Shown: piece by piece, positions 56,584-63,803 of the stretch
How positions within the stretch are numbered: the first letter of the stretch is position 1
Layout of the letters: the number at the start of each line of letters is the position of its first letter
DNA from: Sphingomonadales bacterium
GTDB taxonomy: Bacteria > Pseudomonadota > Alphaproteobacteria > Sphingomonadales > Govanellaceae
Length of the DNA: 64,000 bases
Reading direction: 5' to 3'
NCBI GenBank assembly: GCA_019455285.1
Contig: JACFMS010000003.1
Span: forward strand, 72,909 to 136,908
The notes under the pieces: model-generated
What the model was told of the DNA's origin: nothing
Databases searched by the model: none
What the model saw: only the letters and a program-made list of their open reading frames with translations
Position numbers and translations under genes: made by a program

Positions 56584-57398
56584 CAGTTCTCCAACTCCTG
56601 CGCGTCTTCTCTGCTTTCGGTGCGCAGAACGGAAACCAGCCCGTCGATGTGCTCGAACAGGTCATCTTGAACGTTCTGCCACATGGGGTCGAGGATGAAC
56701 TCGACGCCCTCTCGGCGAGCCAGTTTTGCAGCCGGCACGAAATCACTGTCGCCGGTCACTAAGATGATAGTGTCAGCCTGCTTCTTCAGCGTGATCGACG
56801 TGATGTCGAGACCGATCCGCATATCAACACCCTTCTGGCGCAGACCGAGCGTGATGTCGTCCTCGCCGAAGTCCTTCCATGTCGCGACCAGTTTTTCGAG
56901 GCTTCGCCGTTGTTCTTCCGTAAGACCGGGGAAACAGCCATCGCCTGTCAGATGAGCCTCCAGGAGAGGTAGCCATTCCCTGGTCCTGAGAAGTTGTTTG
57001 GTCAGACGGGCGGGAATCTGCCAATCGCTTTCCTTGGTCACCTTGCCCAGGCGTAAGGCGAATTTCCGCTTCTGGCGGAGTTCCTGAAAAAGTTCTTCGC
57101 GGAATAGGGCTTGGGCGGTCCTGGAAAATTCGATGCGGCGATTGGTCACCGGATTATGGGCAACACCGTCGTAGGGACGGGCATCATAGTAGAACAGCCG
57201 GTAGACATGATCCAGCCAACGGCTGTTTTTTGCCTTTTCGGGCTCGCCGATCAGACGCTGAACATGGCGCTTACAGAGAATACGGGCGGCCTCGGCCACG
57301 GTTTGCGGCGTTCCACAGAAACGGTCGTCAACCACCTTGGGCAGCCGCTTTATGAAAAAGCCCCCGTCTATGAGGACCGCGATACGCCGGGTCCTCAT
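56583..57398 (-). CDS. NYN-domain (PIN-like) nuclease
   Basis: This 271-residue protein has an NYN fold related to PIN/FLAP nucleases. The acidic pocket is visible as VLIDGGFF (Asp11), QKGVDMRIGLDI (Asp192, Asp198) and ILVTGDSDFVPAAK (Asp217, Asp219). The central part (about 50-180) is helical and basic. NYN proteins of the LabA/DUF88 group are predicted RNases. It starts where a decayed DinD frame ends and is coupled to the methyltransferase gene (TGATG). A 17-bp palindrome lies 111 bp upstream of its start, so it may have its own regulated promoter. Confidence 0.92.
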   Translation of the reverse strand: MRTRRIAVLIDGGFFIKRLPKVVDDRFCGTPQTVAEAARILCKRHVQRLIGEPEKAKNSRWLDHVYRLFYYDARPYDGVAHNPVTNRRIEFSRTAQALFREELFQELRQKRKFALRLGKVTKESDWQIPARLTKQLLRTREWLPLLEAHLTGDGCFPGLTEEQRRSLEKLVATWKDFGEDDITLGLRQKGVDMRIGLDITSITLKKQADTIILVTGDSDFVPAAKLARREGVEFILDPMWQNVQDDLFEHIDGLVSVLRTESREDAQELEN

Positions 57399-57763
57399 GG
57401 CCTTTCCCTCTCGATCGGGAAGCGGTCAACAAAAAAGCCCCAGGATTTCGGCACACGCTCGGGATAAATGAGCGGGCGTACTCTCAAGGGGCGGATGTAT
57501 GCCCTATATAGGACATTATGTCCTAATGAACAATGAAAATAGTTGCATGACATGCAACGGCCTTTCGGCGCTTGGAGCCTTCTTTTTATATCAATCTCTT
57601 GATAAATATTGTTTTTTTCTCTGGATTTCTGTCCGAAGCCAAGGTCGACCATTTTGTTAACGTCAACAAAAAGGTCCCGGACAAGCCAATGTTCAACGCT
57701 GGGTTCGATTAGGGCATGGCCTTCAAACGTCTCGGTCAATTGGTGCACCAGTTCGGATTTCAT
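57395..57763 (-). pseudogene. DinD-like gene remnant with internal deletion
   Basis: This 122-codon frame starts like DinD/BRO-type proteins (MKSELVHQLTETFEGHA, VEHWLVRDL). It then jumps directly to FVDVNKMVDLGFG, which in intact DinD proteins lies some 45 residues further on. After about residue 50 the similarity stops; the rest reads through the promoter region of the NYN gene. I interpret it as a deleted remnant, by comparison with remembered family sequence. Its start overlaps the restriction gene stop and its stop overlaps the NYN start (both ATGA-type), so a short product could still be made. Confidence 0.6.
57509..57525 (-). promoter_or_regulatory. 17-bp palindromic operator upstream of the NYN gene
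   Basis: TAGGACATTATGTCCTA at 57509-57525 is a perfect palindrome around one central T, embedded in TATA-rich sequence. It lies 111 bp upstream of the NYN start codon inside the degenerate part of the DinD remnant. The form suggests a dimeric repressor site controlling NYN and methyltransferase expression separately from the restriction gene. Confidence 0.6.
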
Positions 57764-60700
57764 GCCCGCATCCCCTTATTGATTAGGCCGCCCATCAACT
57801 TCCCAAACTCCGCCTCGATCTCGAACACCTCGGTGAATTCGGCAAAGGCCCAGCGGCCGTATTTACCCAAATTATTCACCCCCGGCACCCAGTAGGCGCG
57901 CATGGTGTTGGCCTTTTCCTTGGCGTCTTCGCCCCGGTAGCCTTTGATTTCCACAATCAGGTTCAACGGCTCCGCCTGGCCGTCGTCCACCTGGACAATG
58001 AAGTCCGGAATGTATTTGCGCGGGGTGGAGCCCATCAGGTACGGCACCTCCAGCCCCAGATTCTGGTTCTTGACGTAAGCGCGCACATTCGGGTGCGCTT
58101 CGGCGACGCGGCAGAACTCCGCCTCCCAATCACTGTCGCACACCACCCAGTTGACATGGCATTTGCGGGGATCGGTTTGCCAACGCAACTCCTTTGACGT
58201 GGTGAAGTTGACATAGCCGGAAGACCCGGTGGGATTATAGGCATCCAGAATGGCCTTTACCGGGTTGTCGCCCACCAGGGTTTCGGTGATGGCGGCCTTG
58301 ATGCGCTCCGCCGCCATATCGGCGATTTCCTGATACAGCAATTGCGCCGGATAAGTGCCGCCGGAACATTTCAGATAGCCGCCGTCCAGCCAGGCCTTGG
58401 CAATGCGCTTTAATTGGCCGAACAGATGCAGCTTCGGTTCCGCCCCCGGATCGCGGTACTTGTTGTAAAGCAAATGGCGAGCCAAGTGGAACAGGATGGT
58501 GGAGGGCCGCATGTCTTGCAGATGCTCCACCGTCAGATCAACGCCTTCGCCGATGATGCCCTGGTTCTTGGTCACCGACGGGCCCACCAAGTCAGGCGTC
58601 ATGTGCAGCACATGGTCGGGGCCGAAGTTGGCGGACAAGCGTTCTTCCGGCAGTTCCACCCGGTAGCCTTCCACCCGGGGGAAGGTCATTTCCAGGGCGT
58701 CGCGATCCGGTTTGACGGCATGGACCCGCACCGTTTCCCGCGCCTTGGCCGGCGGCGCCACAACCGGTTTGGCGGCGAAATCAAAGGGGATGCCCAGCAC
58801 ATCGGCGTATTCAACGTTGAACAAGCCGTCTTCGTTCAGGTCATAGGATTGGCGGCGCAAACCCCGGCCCACCACCTGTTCACACAGCAACTGGGTGCCG
58901 AAGGCGCGCACGCCCAGGATGTGGGTGACGGTGTTGGCGTCCCACCCTTCCGTCAGCATGGAAACGGAGACGACGCATCTGATCTGTTCGCCCAGTTTGC
59001 CTTCCTTGCCGACGGTATTCATCACCTCCCGTAACAATGTGGCGTCGTCAATATTATCCCCGGCGCGGCTGTCGCCAGTGCGTTCGATCATCTCGCGGCG
59101 GAAGCGCTCAATTTCATCCGCCGCCATGTCGCGAAAATCTTTATCGAGCGCTTCGCCCGATTCCAGTTGGGCGGAATCGATCAGAATGGTATTGGGCTGC
59201 GGCAAGCGATTGCCATAGTCGTCGTAATTGCGGAACAGCGCCAGGCGGCCGTTTTCCAAGGTGCTGGTACCGTCGTCGTTCTGGCGCTGAAAGCCGGAGA
59301 TGTATTTGTAGATCAGCTCAGACGTGGAGGTGTTGTTGCACACCACAATGAACACCGGCGGGATGCTGATGCCCGCCTGCCGCCACAGGTCAAAGGTTTT
59401 CTGATAGTGGCCGTAGAGCGCTTCCAACGCCGTGATGAGATCGGCGGGCAAACTTAAAGGATCCAGCGTTTTACCGGACCCGCCCCGCCCTTTCTTCGGC
59501 AGCTTCTTGCCGATATGCTCCCACAGATTGCGGAACTTCGGCGTATCGCCGCCGGGGACATTATCCGCCACCGGCACCCGCGGCAGCTTGACGATGCCGC
59601 ATTCGATGGCGTCCATCAGCGAAAAGTCGCTCATGGTCCAGGGGAACAAGGTGCCTTCGGCATAGCCCGAGCCGCGCAGGAAAAAGGGCGTGGCCGACAG
59701 GTCATAAACCAGCGAAATGCCCAGCTTGCGCTTCACCGCCTCCAGCCCCGAAATCCATAGCCGCGCGGCTTCGTTGTTGGCCTTGGCCTCGTCCTTGTCT
59801 TCGCCCTTCAGATCGTCTGCCGTCTCATCGGCGGCATCCTGCACCTTTTCCCGATAGCAGTGGTGGGCCTCGTCATTGAGCACCACAATGTGCTTCATGC
59901 CCATCAGCTCCGGCATGACGCGTTGGAGCATCTGACCTTCGGTCTCCAACGTCTGGAGTTTTTCGCCTCGCCAGCCCTCCAAGGCGTCCCGGGTGCCTTT
60001 GGCGACCGAAATCCGCTCCCGCAACTTGAAGGCGTGATAGTTGGTGATGACGATCTTGGCCCGATCGATGTCACCCAGCATGTCCGGGGGGACGATCTCC
60101 CGATTGCGGTAATAGTTGTCCAGATCATTGGGCAACAGCACCCGCAGCCGGTCCTTGATGGTGATGCCGGGGGCCACCACCAGGAAGCCGCGGGAGAATG
60201 TTTTACTATTTGAGTGCCGCACCGCGTTCACGGTCTGCCAGGCAATGAGCATGGCCATGACCGTGGTTTTGCCGGCGCCCGTAGCAAGCTTTAATGCCAG
60301 CCGCATCAGCTCTGGGTTGGCCTGGGCATTGCCGCCTTTTATGTGGGCCCAGAACTTGGCCACCCGGGGGCCCATTTTGGGCGCCACCTCGGTCAGCCAG
60401 ATGGCGGTCTCCACCGCTTCGACCTGACAGAAGAACGGGCGGACGCCCTCGAATTTATGGTGCCGCCAGTGCTGCAACAGGCGGGCGGTTTCCGGCGTCA
60501 CCAACCATTGTTCGGGGTTGGGCAGGTTGCGCCACGCCTCCACATAGGTGCGAATCTCATTTATGATGGGGGTGGGGTTATATTCCTGTCCGTCAGTGGA
60601 GAGCCTGGCATCCCGCTCCAGGGCTAGGTCACCCTGGTCCTTAGTCTGCCGTCTTTTCTTGGGCTGCGGCACGGGCGTGATTAAATCGGAACGGCGGCGG

Positions 60701-60810
60701 CTTTCAATTATGCGATTGGTGGGCTGGCCATCCTTATCCAATTCCCAGTGTTGGGCCGGGTATTCATATGGTGAGTTGAGAATTGGACGTTCAAAAAAAC
60801 TCTCAGCCAC
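57760..60810 (-). CDS. Type III-like restriction endonuclease subunit (Res, BPTD_3080-like)
   Basis: This 1016-residue superfamily 2 helicase-nuclease has Walker A LATGAGKTTVMAML (176-182) and the DEAH box VVLNDEAHHCYREK near residue 310. VSVMSLTEGWD-type motif V appears as VSVSMLTEGWDANTVTHILGVRAFGTQLLCEQVVGRGLRR. The C-terminal PD-(D/E)XK nuclease region is KYIPDFIVQVDDG and LNLIVEIKGYRGEDAKEK. It cuts DNA in cooperation with the Mod subunit encoded downstream. It is first in the minus-strand defence region, next to the right end of the element. The family name is by recollection; type III-like is the safe description. Confidence 0.93.
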   Translation of the reverse strand: MAESFFERPILNSPYEYPAQHWELDKDGQPTNRIIESRRRSDLITPVPQPKKRRQTKDQGDLALERDARLSTDGQEYNPTPIINEIRTYVEAWRNLPNPEQWLVTPETARLLQHWRHHKFEGVRPFFCQVEAVETAIWLTEVAPKMGPRVAKFWAHIKGGNAQANPELMRLALKLATGAGKTTVMAMLIAWQTVNAVRHSNSKTFSRGFLVVAPGITIKDRLRVLLPNDLDNYYRNREIVPPDMLGDIDRAKIVITNYHAFKLRERISVAKGTRDALEGWRGEKLQTLETEGQMLQRVMPELMGMKHIVVLNDEAHHCYREKVQDAADETADDLKGEDKDEAKANNEAARLWISGLEAVKRKLGISLVYDLSATPFFLRGSGYAEGTLFPWTMSDFSLMDAIECGIVKLPRVPVADNVPGGDTPKFRNLWEHIGKKLPKKGRGGSGKTLDPLSLPADLITALEALYGHYQKTFDLWRQAGISIPPVFIVVCNNTSTSELIYKYISGFQRQNDDGTSTLENGRLALFRNYDDYGNRLPQPNTILIDSAQLESGEALDKDFRDMAADEIERFRREMIERTGDSRAGDNIDDATLLREVMNTVGKEGKLGEQIRCVVSVSMLTEGWDANTVTHILGVRAFGTQLLCEQVVGRGLRRQSYDLNEDGLFNVEYADVLGIPFDFAAKPVVAPPAKARETVRVHAVKPDRDALEMTFPRVEGYRVELPEERLSANFGPDHVLHMTPDLVGPSVTKNQGIIGEGVDLTVEHLQDMRPSTILFHLARHLLYNKYRDPGAEPKLHLFGQLKRIAKAWLDGGYLKCSGGTYPAQLLYQEIADMAAERIKAAITETLVGDNPVKAILDAYNPTGSSGYVNFTTSKELRWQTDPRKCHVNWVVCDSDWEAEFCRVAEAHPNVRAYVKNQNLGLEVPYLMGSTPRKYIPDFIVQVDDGQAEPLNLIVEIKGYRGEDAKEKANTMRAYWVPGVNNLGKYGRWAFAEFTEVFEIEAEFGKLMGGLINKGMRA

Positions 60811-61113
60811 TGTCCCCCCTTACGCCATTTTGTCAGCCCTGGAGGGACGATACAGTCCACATCTTTATATCTCAATATTTTTATACTCAAATCCACTGGG
60901 AGTTGTCGTGTGGGAAAAGGCTCACTTGCACCCGTTCGGGCAAATGAGGCTAAGGATTACCTATCGCTGCGAGGGCGACACCAGACAGCGCCGACAGAAG
61001 CAACAAGCCATAAAGCGTGGCCATTAAGTGCATAAAAATTTGTAGGTTAAAATGTAGGTCGTGAATAATTATTTTAATAATATTCATATAATTCAATAAA
61101 TTATATGAATAAA
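60811..61113. other. Right-end region of the element
   Basis: No gene is visible in these 303 bp. TGTAGGTT at 61041-61048 and TGTAGGTC at 61053-61060 repeat the tandem pattern upstream of the integrase. A perfect 12-bp AT-rich inverted repeat (61082-61093 and 61099-61110, 5-base loop) lies just inside attR, immediately downstream of the tRNA gene. The restriction gene promoter must also lie here, above 60810. Confidence 0.6.
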
Positions 61114-61127
61114 TGGCGGAGAGGAAG
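61114..61127 (+). repeat. attR: 14-bp core at the tRNA-Ser 3' end
   Basis: TGGCGGAGAGGAAG covers the CCA, acceptor strand and first T-arm bases of tRNA-Ser. It matches attL at 37050-37063 exactly. Confidence 0.75.
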
Positions 61128-61207
61128 GGATTCGAACCCTCGGTAGGGCTTTAGGGCCCTACAACGGTTTAGCAAACCGCCGCCTTCGACCACTCGGCCA
61201 CCTCTCC
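61114..61207 (-). tRNA. tRNA-Ser(GCU)
   Basis: Read on the minus strand, this folds as a class II tRNA: acceptor 5' GGAGAGG pairs with 3' CCTCTCC, followed by discriminator G and an encoded CCA (61114-61116). The anticodon loop is TTTGCTAAA within a CGG/CCG stem, giving anticodon GCT for AGC/AGU codons. A long variable arm (TAGGGCCCTAAAGCCCTA) and T-arm GGGTTCGAATCCC are present. Its 3' end is the attachment site of the element; the gene stays intact after integration. Confidence 0.95.
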
Positions 61208-61214
61208 GCCGCCT

Positions 61215-61243
61215 GGGATACTTGGCTTTCTAGGCCTTGTCAA
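61215..61243 (-). promoter_or_regulatory. Promoter of tRNA-Ser
   Basis: On the minus strand, TTGACA (complement of 61238-61243) is followed after exactly 17 bp by TATCCC (complement of 61215-61220). That places transcription initiation within a few bases of the tRNA 5' end at 61207. Confidence 0.6.
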
Positions 61244-61300
61244 CGACAGTGGGGCGCGTGGGCCGCGGGCCAGCGGAGGACGGCGATTAAGGAGAAGGGG

Positions 61301-61570
61301 TTAGTGGCAGGACAGCCATTCCCGCGCCTGGCGCTGGGCTTCGGCGACCTCCGCCGGGCTCATGTCGCGGGCCAGTTCCGCGCGGTCGATGAGCGCCCGC
61401 CGGATGCCGCGAACGCTGGCCAGATTAAACCACTTGTGGGCTTCCACCAGGTCAATGTCGACCCCCTGTCCGGTGGCGTATAACAGGCCCAAATCATAAA
61501 GGGCATCGGCCTTGCCCGCCTCGGCGGCCGCCATGCGCTCCGATATATACCTGTAATCTAACTGTCCCAT
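61301..61570 (-). CDS. SEL1-repeat protein, short
   Basis: This 89-residue protein has one clear SEL1-like repeat: ADALYDLGLLYATGQGVDIDLVEAHKWFNLASVRGIRRA, then MSPAEVAEAQRQAREWLSCH. SEL1 repeats are helical hairpins used for protein-protein contacts. There is no signal peptide. A good GGAGAGGAG ribosome site precedes the ATG. Partner and role are unknown. It is the first chromosomal gene beyond the tRNA at the right end of the element. Confidence 0.85.
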   Translation of the reverse strand: MGQLDYRYISERMAAAEAGKADALYDLGLLYATGQGVDIDLVEAHKWFNLASVRGIRRALIDRAELARDMSPAEVAEAQRQAREWLSCH

Positions 61571-61783
61571 CGCTCCTCTCCGTGTATTTTACGGCTCATG
61601 CAGGCGATTTTTTCGCCCCCGATACGGAGATCGTCAGCCCAGGCGGCTAAAAAATGGTTAACGCGCTCCGGCGGGCCTACATTTTAAGCCGCCACCCGCC
61701 ATCCGCTCTGCCCGATGAGATGTTATGGAAACTTTACTGAAGACCCACCTTACTGCGGGTTCTACCGACGCGACGCGCTAGTG

Positions 61784-62476
61784 TCATAGTTTTCGAATAC
61801 TGTCTGCGGTCTGGCCGAACAATACCTTCCGCGCTTCCTCGGTCATGGTATCTTGACGCAATTCCCGGCCGATTTCCACTCCTTTGCGGGCCGCCGGGCG
61901 CGCCGCGATCGCCTCGTGCCAGCGTGCGACATGGGGAAAGCTATCCAGGGTTTCGCCCAGCCGTTCATAAATCCGCACCCATGGCCAGGCCGCCATATCG
62001 GCGATGGAATAGTCGCCGGCAAGATAGGGGCGGTCGGCAAGTCGCCGATCAAGCACGCCCAGCAGCCGGTTGTATTCGTTTTGATAGCGCGTAATGGCGT
62101 AAGCGATCTTCTCCGTTGAATAATTGCGAAAGTGGCCGAGTTGGCCTGCCATCGGCCCCAAACCAGCGACCTGCCAGAACAGCCATTGCATCACCTCGAA
62201 GCGGCCATGGAGGCCGGTTGGCAGGAACCGGCCGGTTTTTTCGGCGAGATACAATAAAATGGCGCCGGATTCGAAAATCGATAACGGCCCGCCCGCCGCG
62301 GCATGGTCGACGATCGCCGGCATGCGATTGTTGGGGCTGATTTTTAAAAAATCCGGTTTGAACTGCTCACCGGCGCCGATGTTGACGGGAACCAGGGTAT
62401 AAGGCAGCCCGCACTCCTCCAGCATGATGGTGATCTTCCAGCCATTGGGCGTCGGCCAATAGTAAAGGTCAATCAT
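61784..62476 (-). CDS. Glutathione S-transferase family protein
   Basis: This 230-residue protein has an N-terminal thioredoxin-like domain (IDLYYWPTPNGWKITIMLEECGLPYTLVPVNIG) with the glutathione-contact segments NNRMPAIVDH and FESGAILLYLAEKTGRFLP. The C-terminal helical domain is typical (YSIADMAAWPWVRIYERLG). It resembles YfcG/YghU-type enzymes, nu-class GSTs with disulfide-bond reductase activity. That subfamily placement is tentative. It is encoded alone with about 200 bp of free sequence downstream and a hairpin region upstream. Confidence 0.93.
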   Translation of the reverse strand: MIDLYYWPTPNGWKITIMLEECGLPYTLVPVNIGAGEQFKPDFLKISPNNRMPAIVDHAAAGGPLSIFESGAILLYLAEKTGRFLPTGLHGRFEVMQWLFWQVAGLGPMAGQLGHFRNYSTEKIAYAITRYQNEYNRLLGVLDRRLADRPYLAGDYSIADMAAWPWVRIYERLGETLDSFPHVARWHEAIAARPAARKGVEIGRELRQDTMTEEARKVLFGQTADSIRKL

Positions 62477-62531
62477 CGGGATGAATCCTTGATGTGGGTA
62501 GCGATGGGGTACCGCCCATCATAAAAGATGA

Positions 62532-62557
62532 GCGGCCCCCCGCAAGGGGAGCCGCCC
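62532..62557 (-). terminator. Hairpin terminator of the repeat-lipoprotein gene
   Basis: GCGGCCCCCC (62532-62541) pairs with GGGGAGCCGC (62546-62555, one mismatch) around CGCAA-type loop bases. On the minus strand it is followed by TCATCTTTTAT, a weak T-tract. It lies about 30 bp beyond the stop at 62584. Confidence 0.55.
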
Positions 62558-62583
62558 AAAAAACCTGATGCGTCAGGTGGCTA

Positions 62584-62856
62584 TTACTGAGGGGCAGCCT
62601 CAGCCGGAGCCGCCTCAGCCGGAGCAGCTTCTTCAGCCGCCGGGGCCGCTTCTTCAGCCGCCGGAGCCATTTCTTCAGCCGCCGGGGCCATTTCTTCTGC
62701 CGCCGGAGCCGCTTCTTCAGCCGCCGGAGCAGCCTCTTCAGCGGCCGGAGCCGGGGCTTCTTCTTTCTTCTGGCCGCAAGCCGACAGGCCGAAGCCCGCC
62801 GCCGCCAGCACAGCCGCAAGAACCGTAGTACGCATCAACTCTTTGCCGATTAACAT
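62584..62856 (-). CDS. Ala/Glu/Pro heptad-repeat lipoprotein
   Basis: This 90-residue lipoprotein has a signal peptide (TTVLAAVLAAAGFGLSAC) with lipobox Cys near residue 27, then QKKEE and about seven copies of a heptad of the form APAAEEA or APAAEEM to the C-terminus. The mature part is strongly acidic and probably extended, like a spacer between outer membrane and cell wall. ATG 62856 has AGGAGA about 7 bp upstream; an internal ATG at 62835 would also give a signal peptide. No known family or function. The repeat DNA has a 21-bp period and is prone to copy-number change. Confidence 0.75.
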   Translation of the reverse strand: MLIGKELMRTTVLAAVLAAAGFGLSACGQKKEEAPAPAAEEAAPAAEEAAPAAEEMAPAAEEMAPAAEEAAPAAEEAAPAEAAPAEAAPQ

Positions 62857-63068
62857 TCCGTCTCTCCTGTCTTGTCGTAAAGTCAGATTGTGAGGTTCGC
62901 AGCTTCCCGGATAGGATCGGCCACTGACGTCCCCCGATGAAAAATTGGTAATTTCCGCTTTCGCGTCCTATCCAAACCCTGATCTTGTTAACTCTATGAC
63001 GCGCGCATTCTAGCACCAAACTCCCCCCATTCGAAAAGAGTTTTATTTCACAATTTGTTACGACAAGG

Positions 63069-63764
63069 CTAGCGCCCGGCCGCCAACTCGGCGATACAAT
63101 CCGGGGCATCGTGTGTCGGGTCGTTAACCAACCGGCCGACCCGCACCGCCTGGAAGGGCGATACCGCCGGCGGCGTCAAGAGGCGCGTCAACGCCGCCGG
63201 GGCGGCGGGCGACAGCCATAGGTTGCCGCCGGCGCCATCCAGGGCCGCCGGCATACGGTCATGGATGGGGCGCAAATCGGCGCTGGCGTCGACCGTCACG
63301 ATGGCCACGGACAGCACCTCCTGGCCGGCGGAATTCCGCCAGTTCTCCCATAACGCGGCAAAGAAAAACAGCGACCGATCGGGCAACGAGATCAGCCAGG
63401 GATCCTTGGCCTTCGAGTCCGTCCGGCTCTGCCATTCATAATAGCCGGTGGCGGGCACCAGGGCGCGGCGTTGGCGATAGGCTTGACGGTAGGCGGGCCG
63501 CTCTTGCAGCGATTCCGCCCGGGCGTTGATCATGGAGTAGCGGGCATCCGGCCCCCTCGACCAGGAAGGGATCAGACCCCAGCGCATCAGGACGATCTCC
63601 ACTTGATCCACGCCCTGCGCCGCGCCAGAAGGCCGCCGCAGCACCGGAATCGGCTGCGAGGGGGCGATATTGTAGCGGGGCGGAAAATTGGGAATCGGCC
63701 CGGCGACCGCAAAATGCCGCTCGACGGCGCTGAGCGGCGCGGTCAGGATAAAGCGCCCGCACAT
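63069..63764 (-). CDS. SRAP-domain protein (YedK/HMCES family)
   Basis: This 231-residue SOS-response-associated peptidase domain protein would crosslink covalently to abasic sites in single-stranded DNA through Cys2 and so shield them. Required features are present: MCGRF start (Cys2), YNIAPSQPIPVLR, MRWGLIPSWS, INARAES with the conserved Asn, PATGYYEWQ with Glu, and IHDRMP with His. No LexA box of the GTTC-N7-GTTC type is visible in the 39 bp before it. It is divergent from an Lrp/AsnC gene. Confidence 0.94.
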   Translation of the reverse strand: MCGRFILTAPLSAVERHFAVAGPIPNFPPRYNIAPSQPIPVLRRPSGAAQGVDQVEIVLMRWGLIPSWSRGPDARYSMINARAESLQERPAYRQAYRQRRALVPATGYYEWQSRTDSKAKDPWLISLPDRSLFFFAALWENWRNSAGQEVLSVAIVTVDASADLRPIHDRMPAALDGAGGNLWLSPAAPAALTRLLTPPAVSPFQAVRVGRLVNDPTHDAPDCIAELAAGR

Positions 63765-63803
63765 GATCCGACGGGCCCTTGGACAGTAACAGGTGTAGGC
63801 GTC

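Larger units (their letters stand above)
37050..61127. mobile_element. Integrated element of about 24 kb at tRNA-Ser(GCU)
   Basis: The left end holds a 14-bp sequence, TGGCGGAGAGGAAG (37050-37063). The same sequence at 61114-61127 is the CCA/acceptor end of the minus-strand tRNA-Ser gene, giving attL and attR. A tyrosine recombinase starts 160 bp inside the left end. Tandem TGTAGGT motifs with 12-bp spacing lie inside both ends. Cargo is a metabolic cassette (39-48 kb) and a defence region (50-61 kb), with an AlpA-like regulator between. Unusually, the integrase lies at the end away from the tRNA. No relaxase or type IV secretion gene is visible, so it is probably mobilised passively. Confidence 0.8.

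Noticed and set aside
61082-61110. AT-rich 12-bp inverted repeat as a terminator of tRNA-Ser
   Set aside because: It is AT-only with no clear T-run and lies inside the element end. It may equally be a recombination feature, so I did not call it a terminator.
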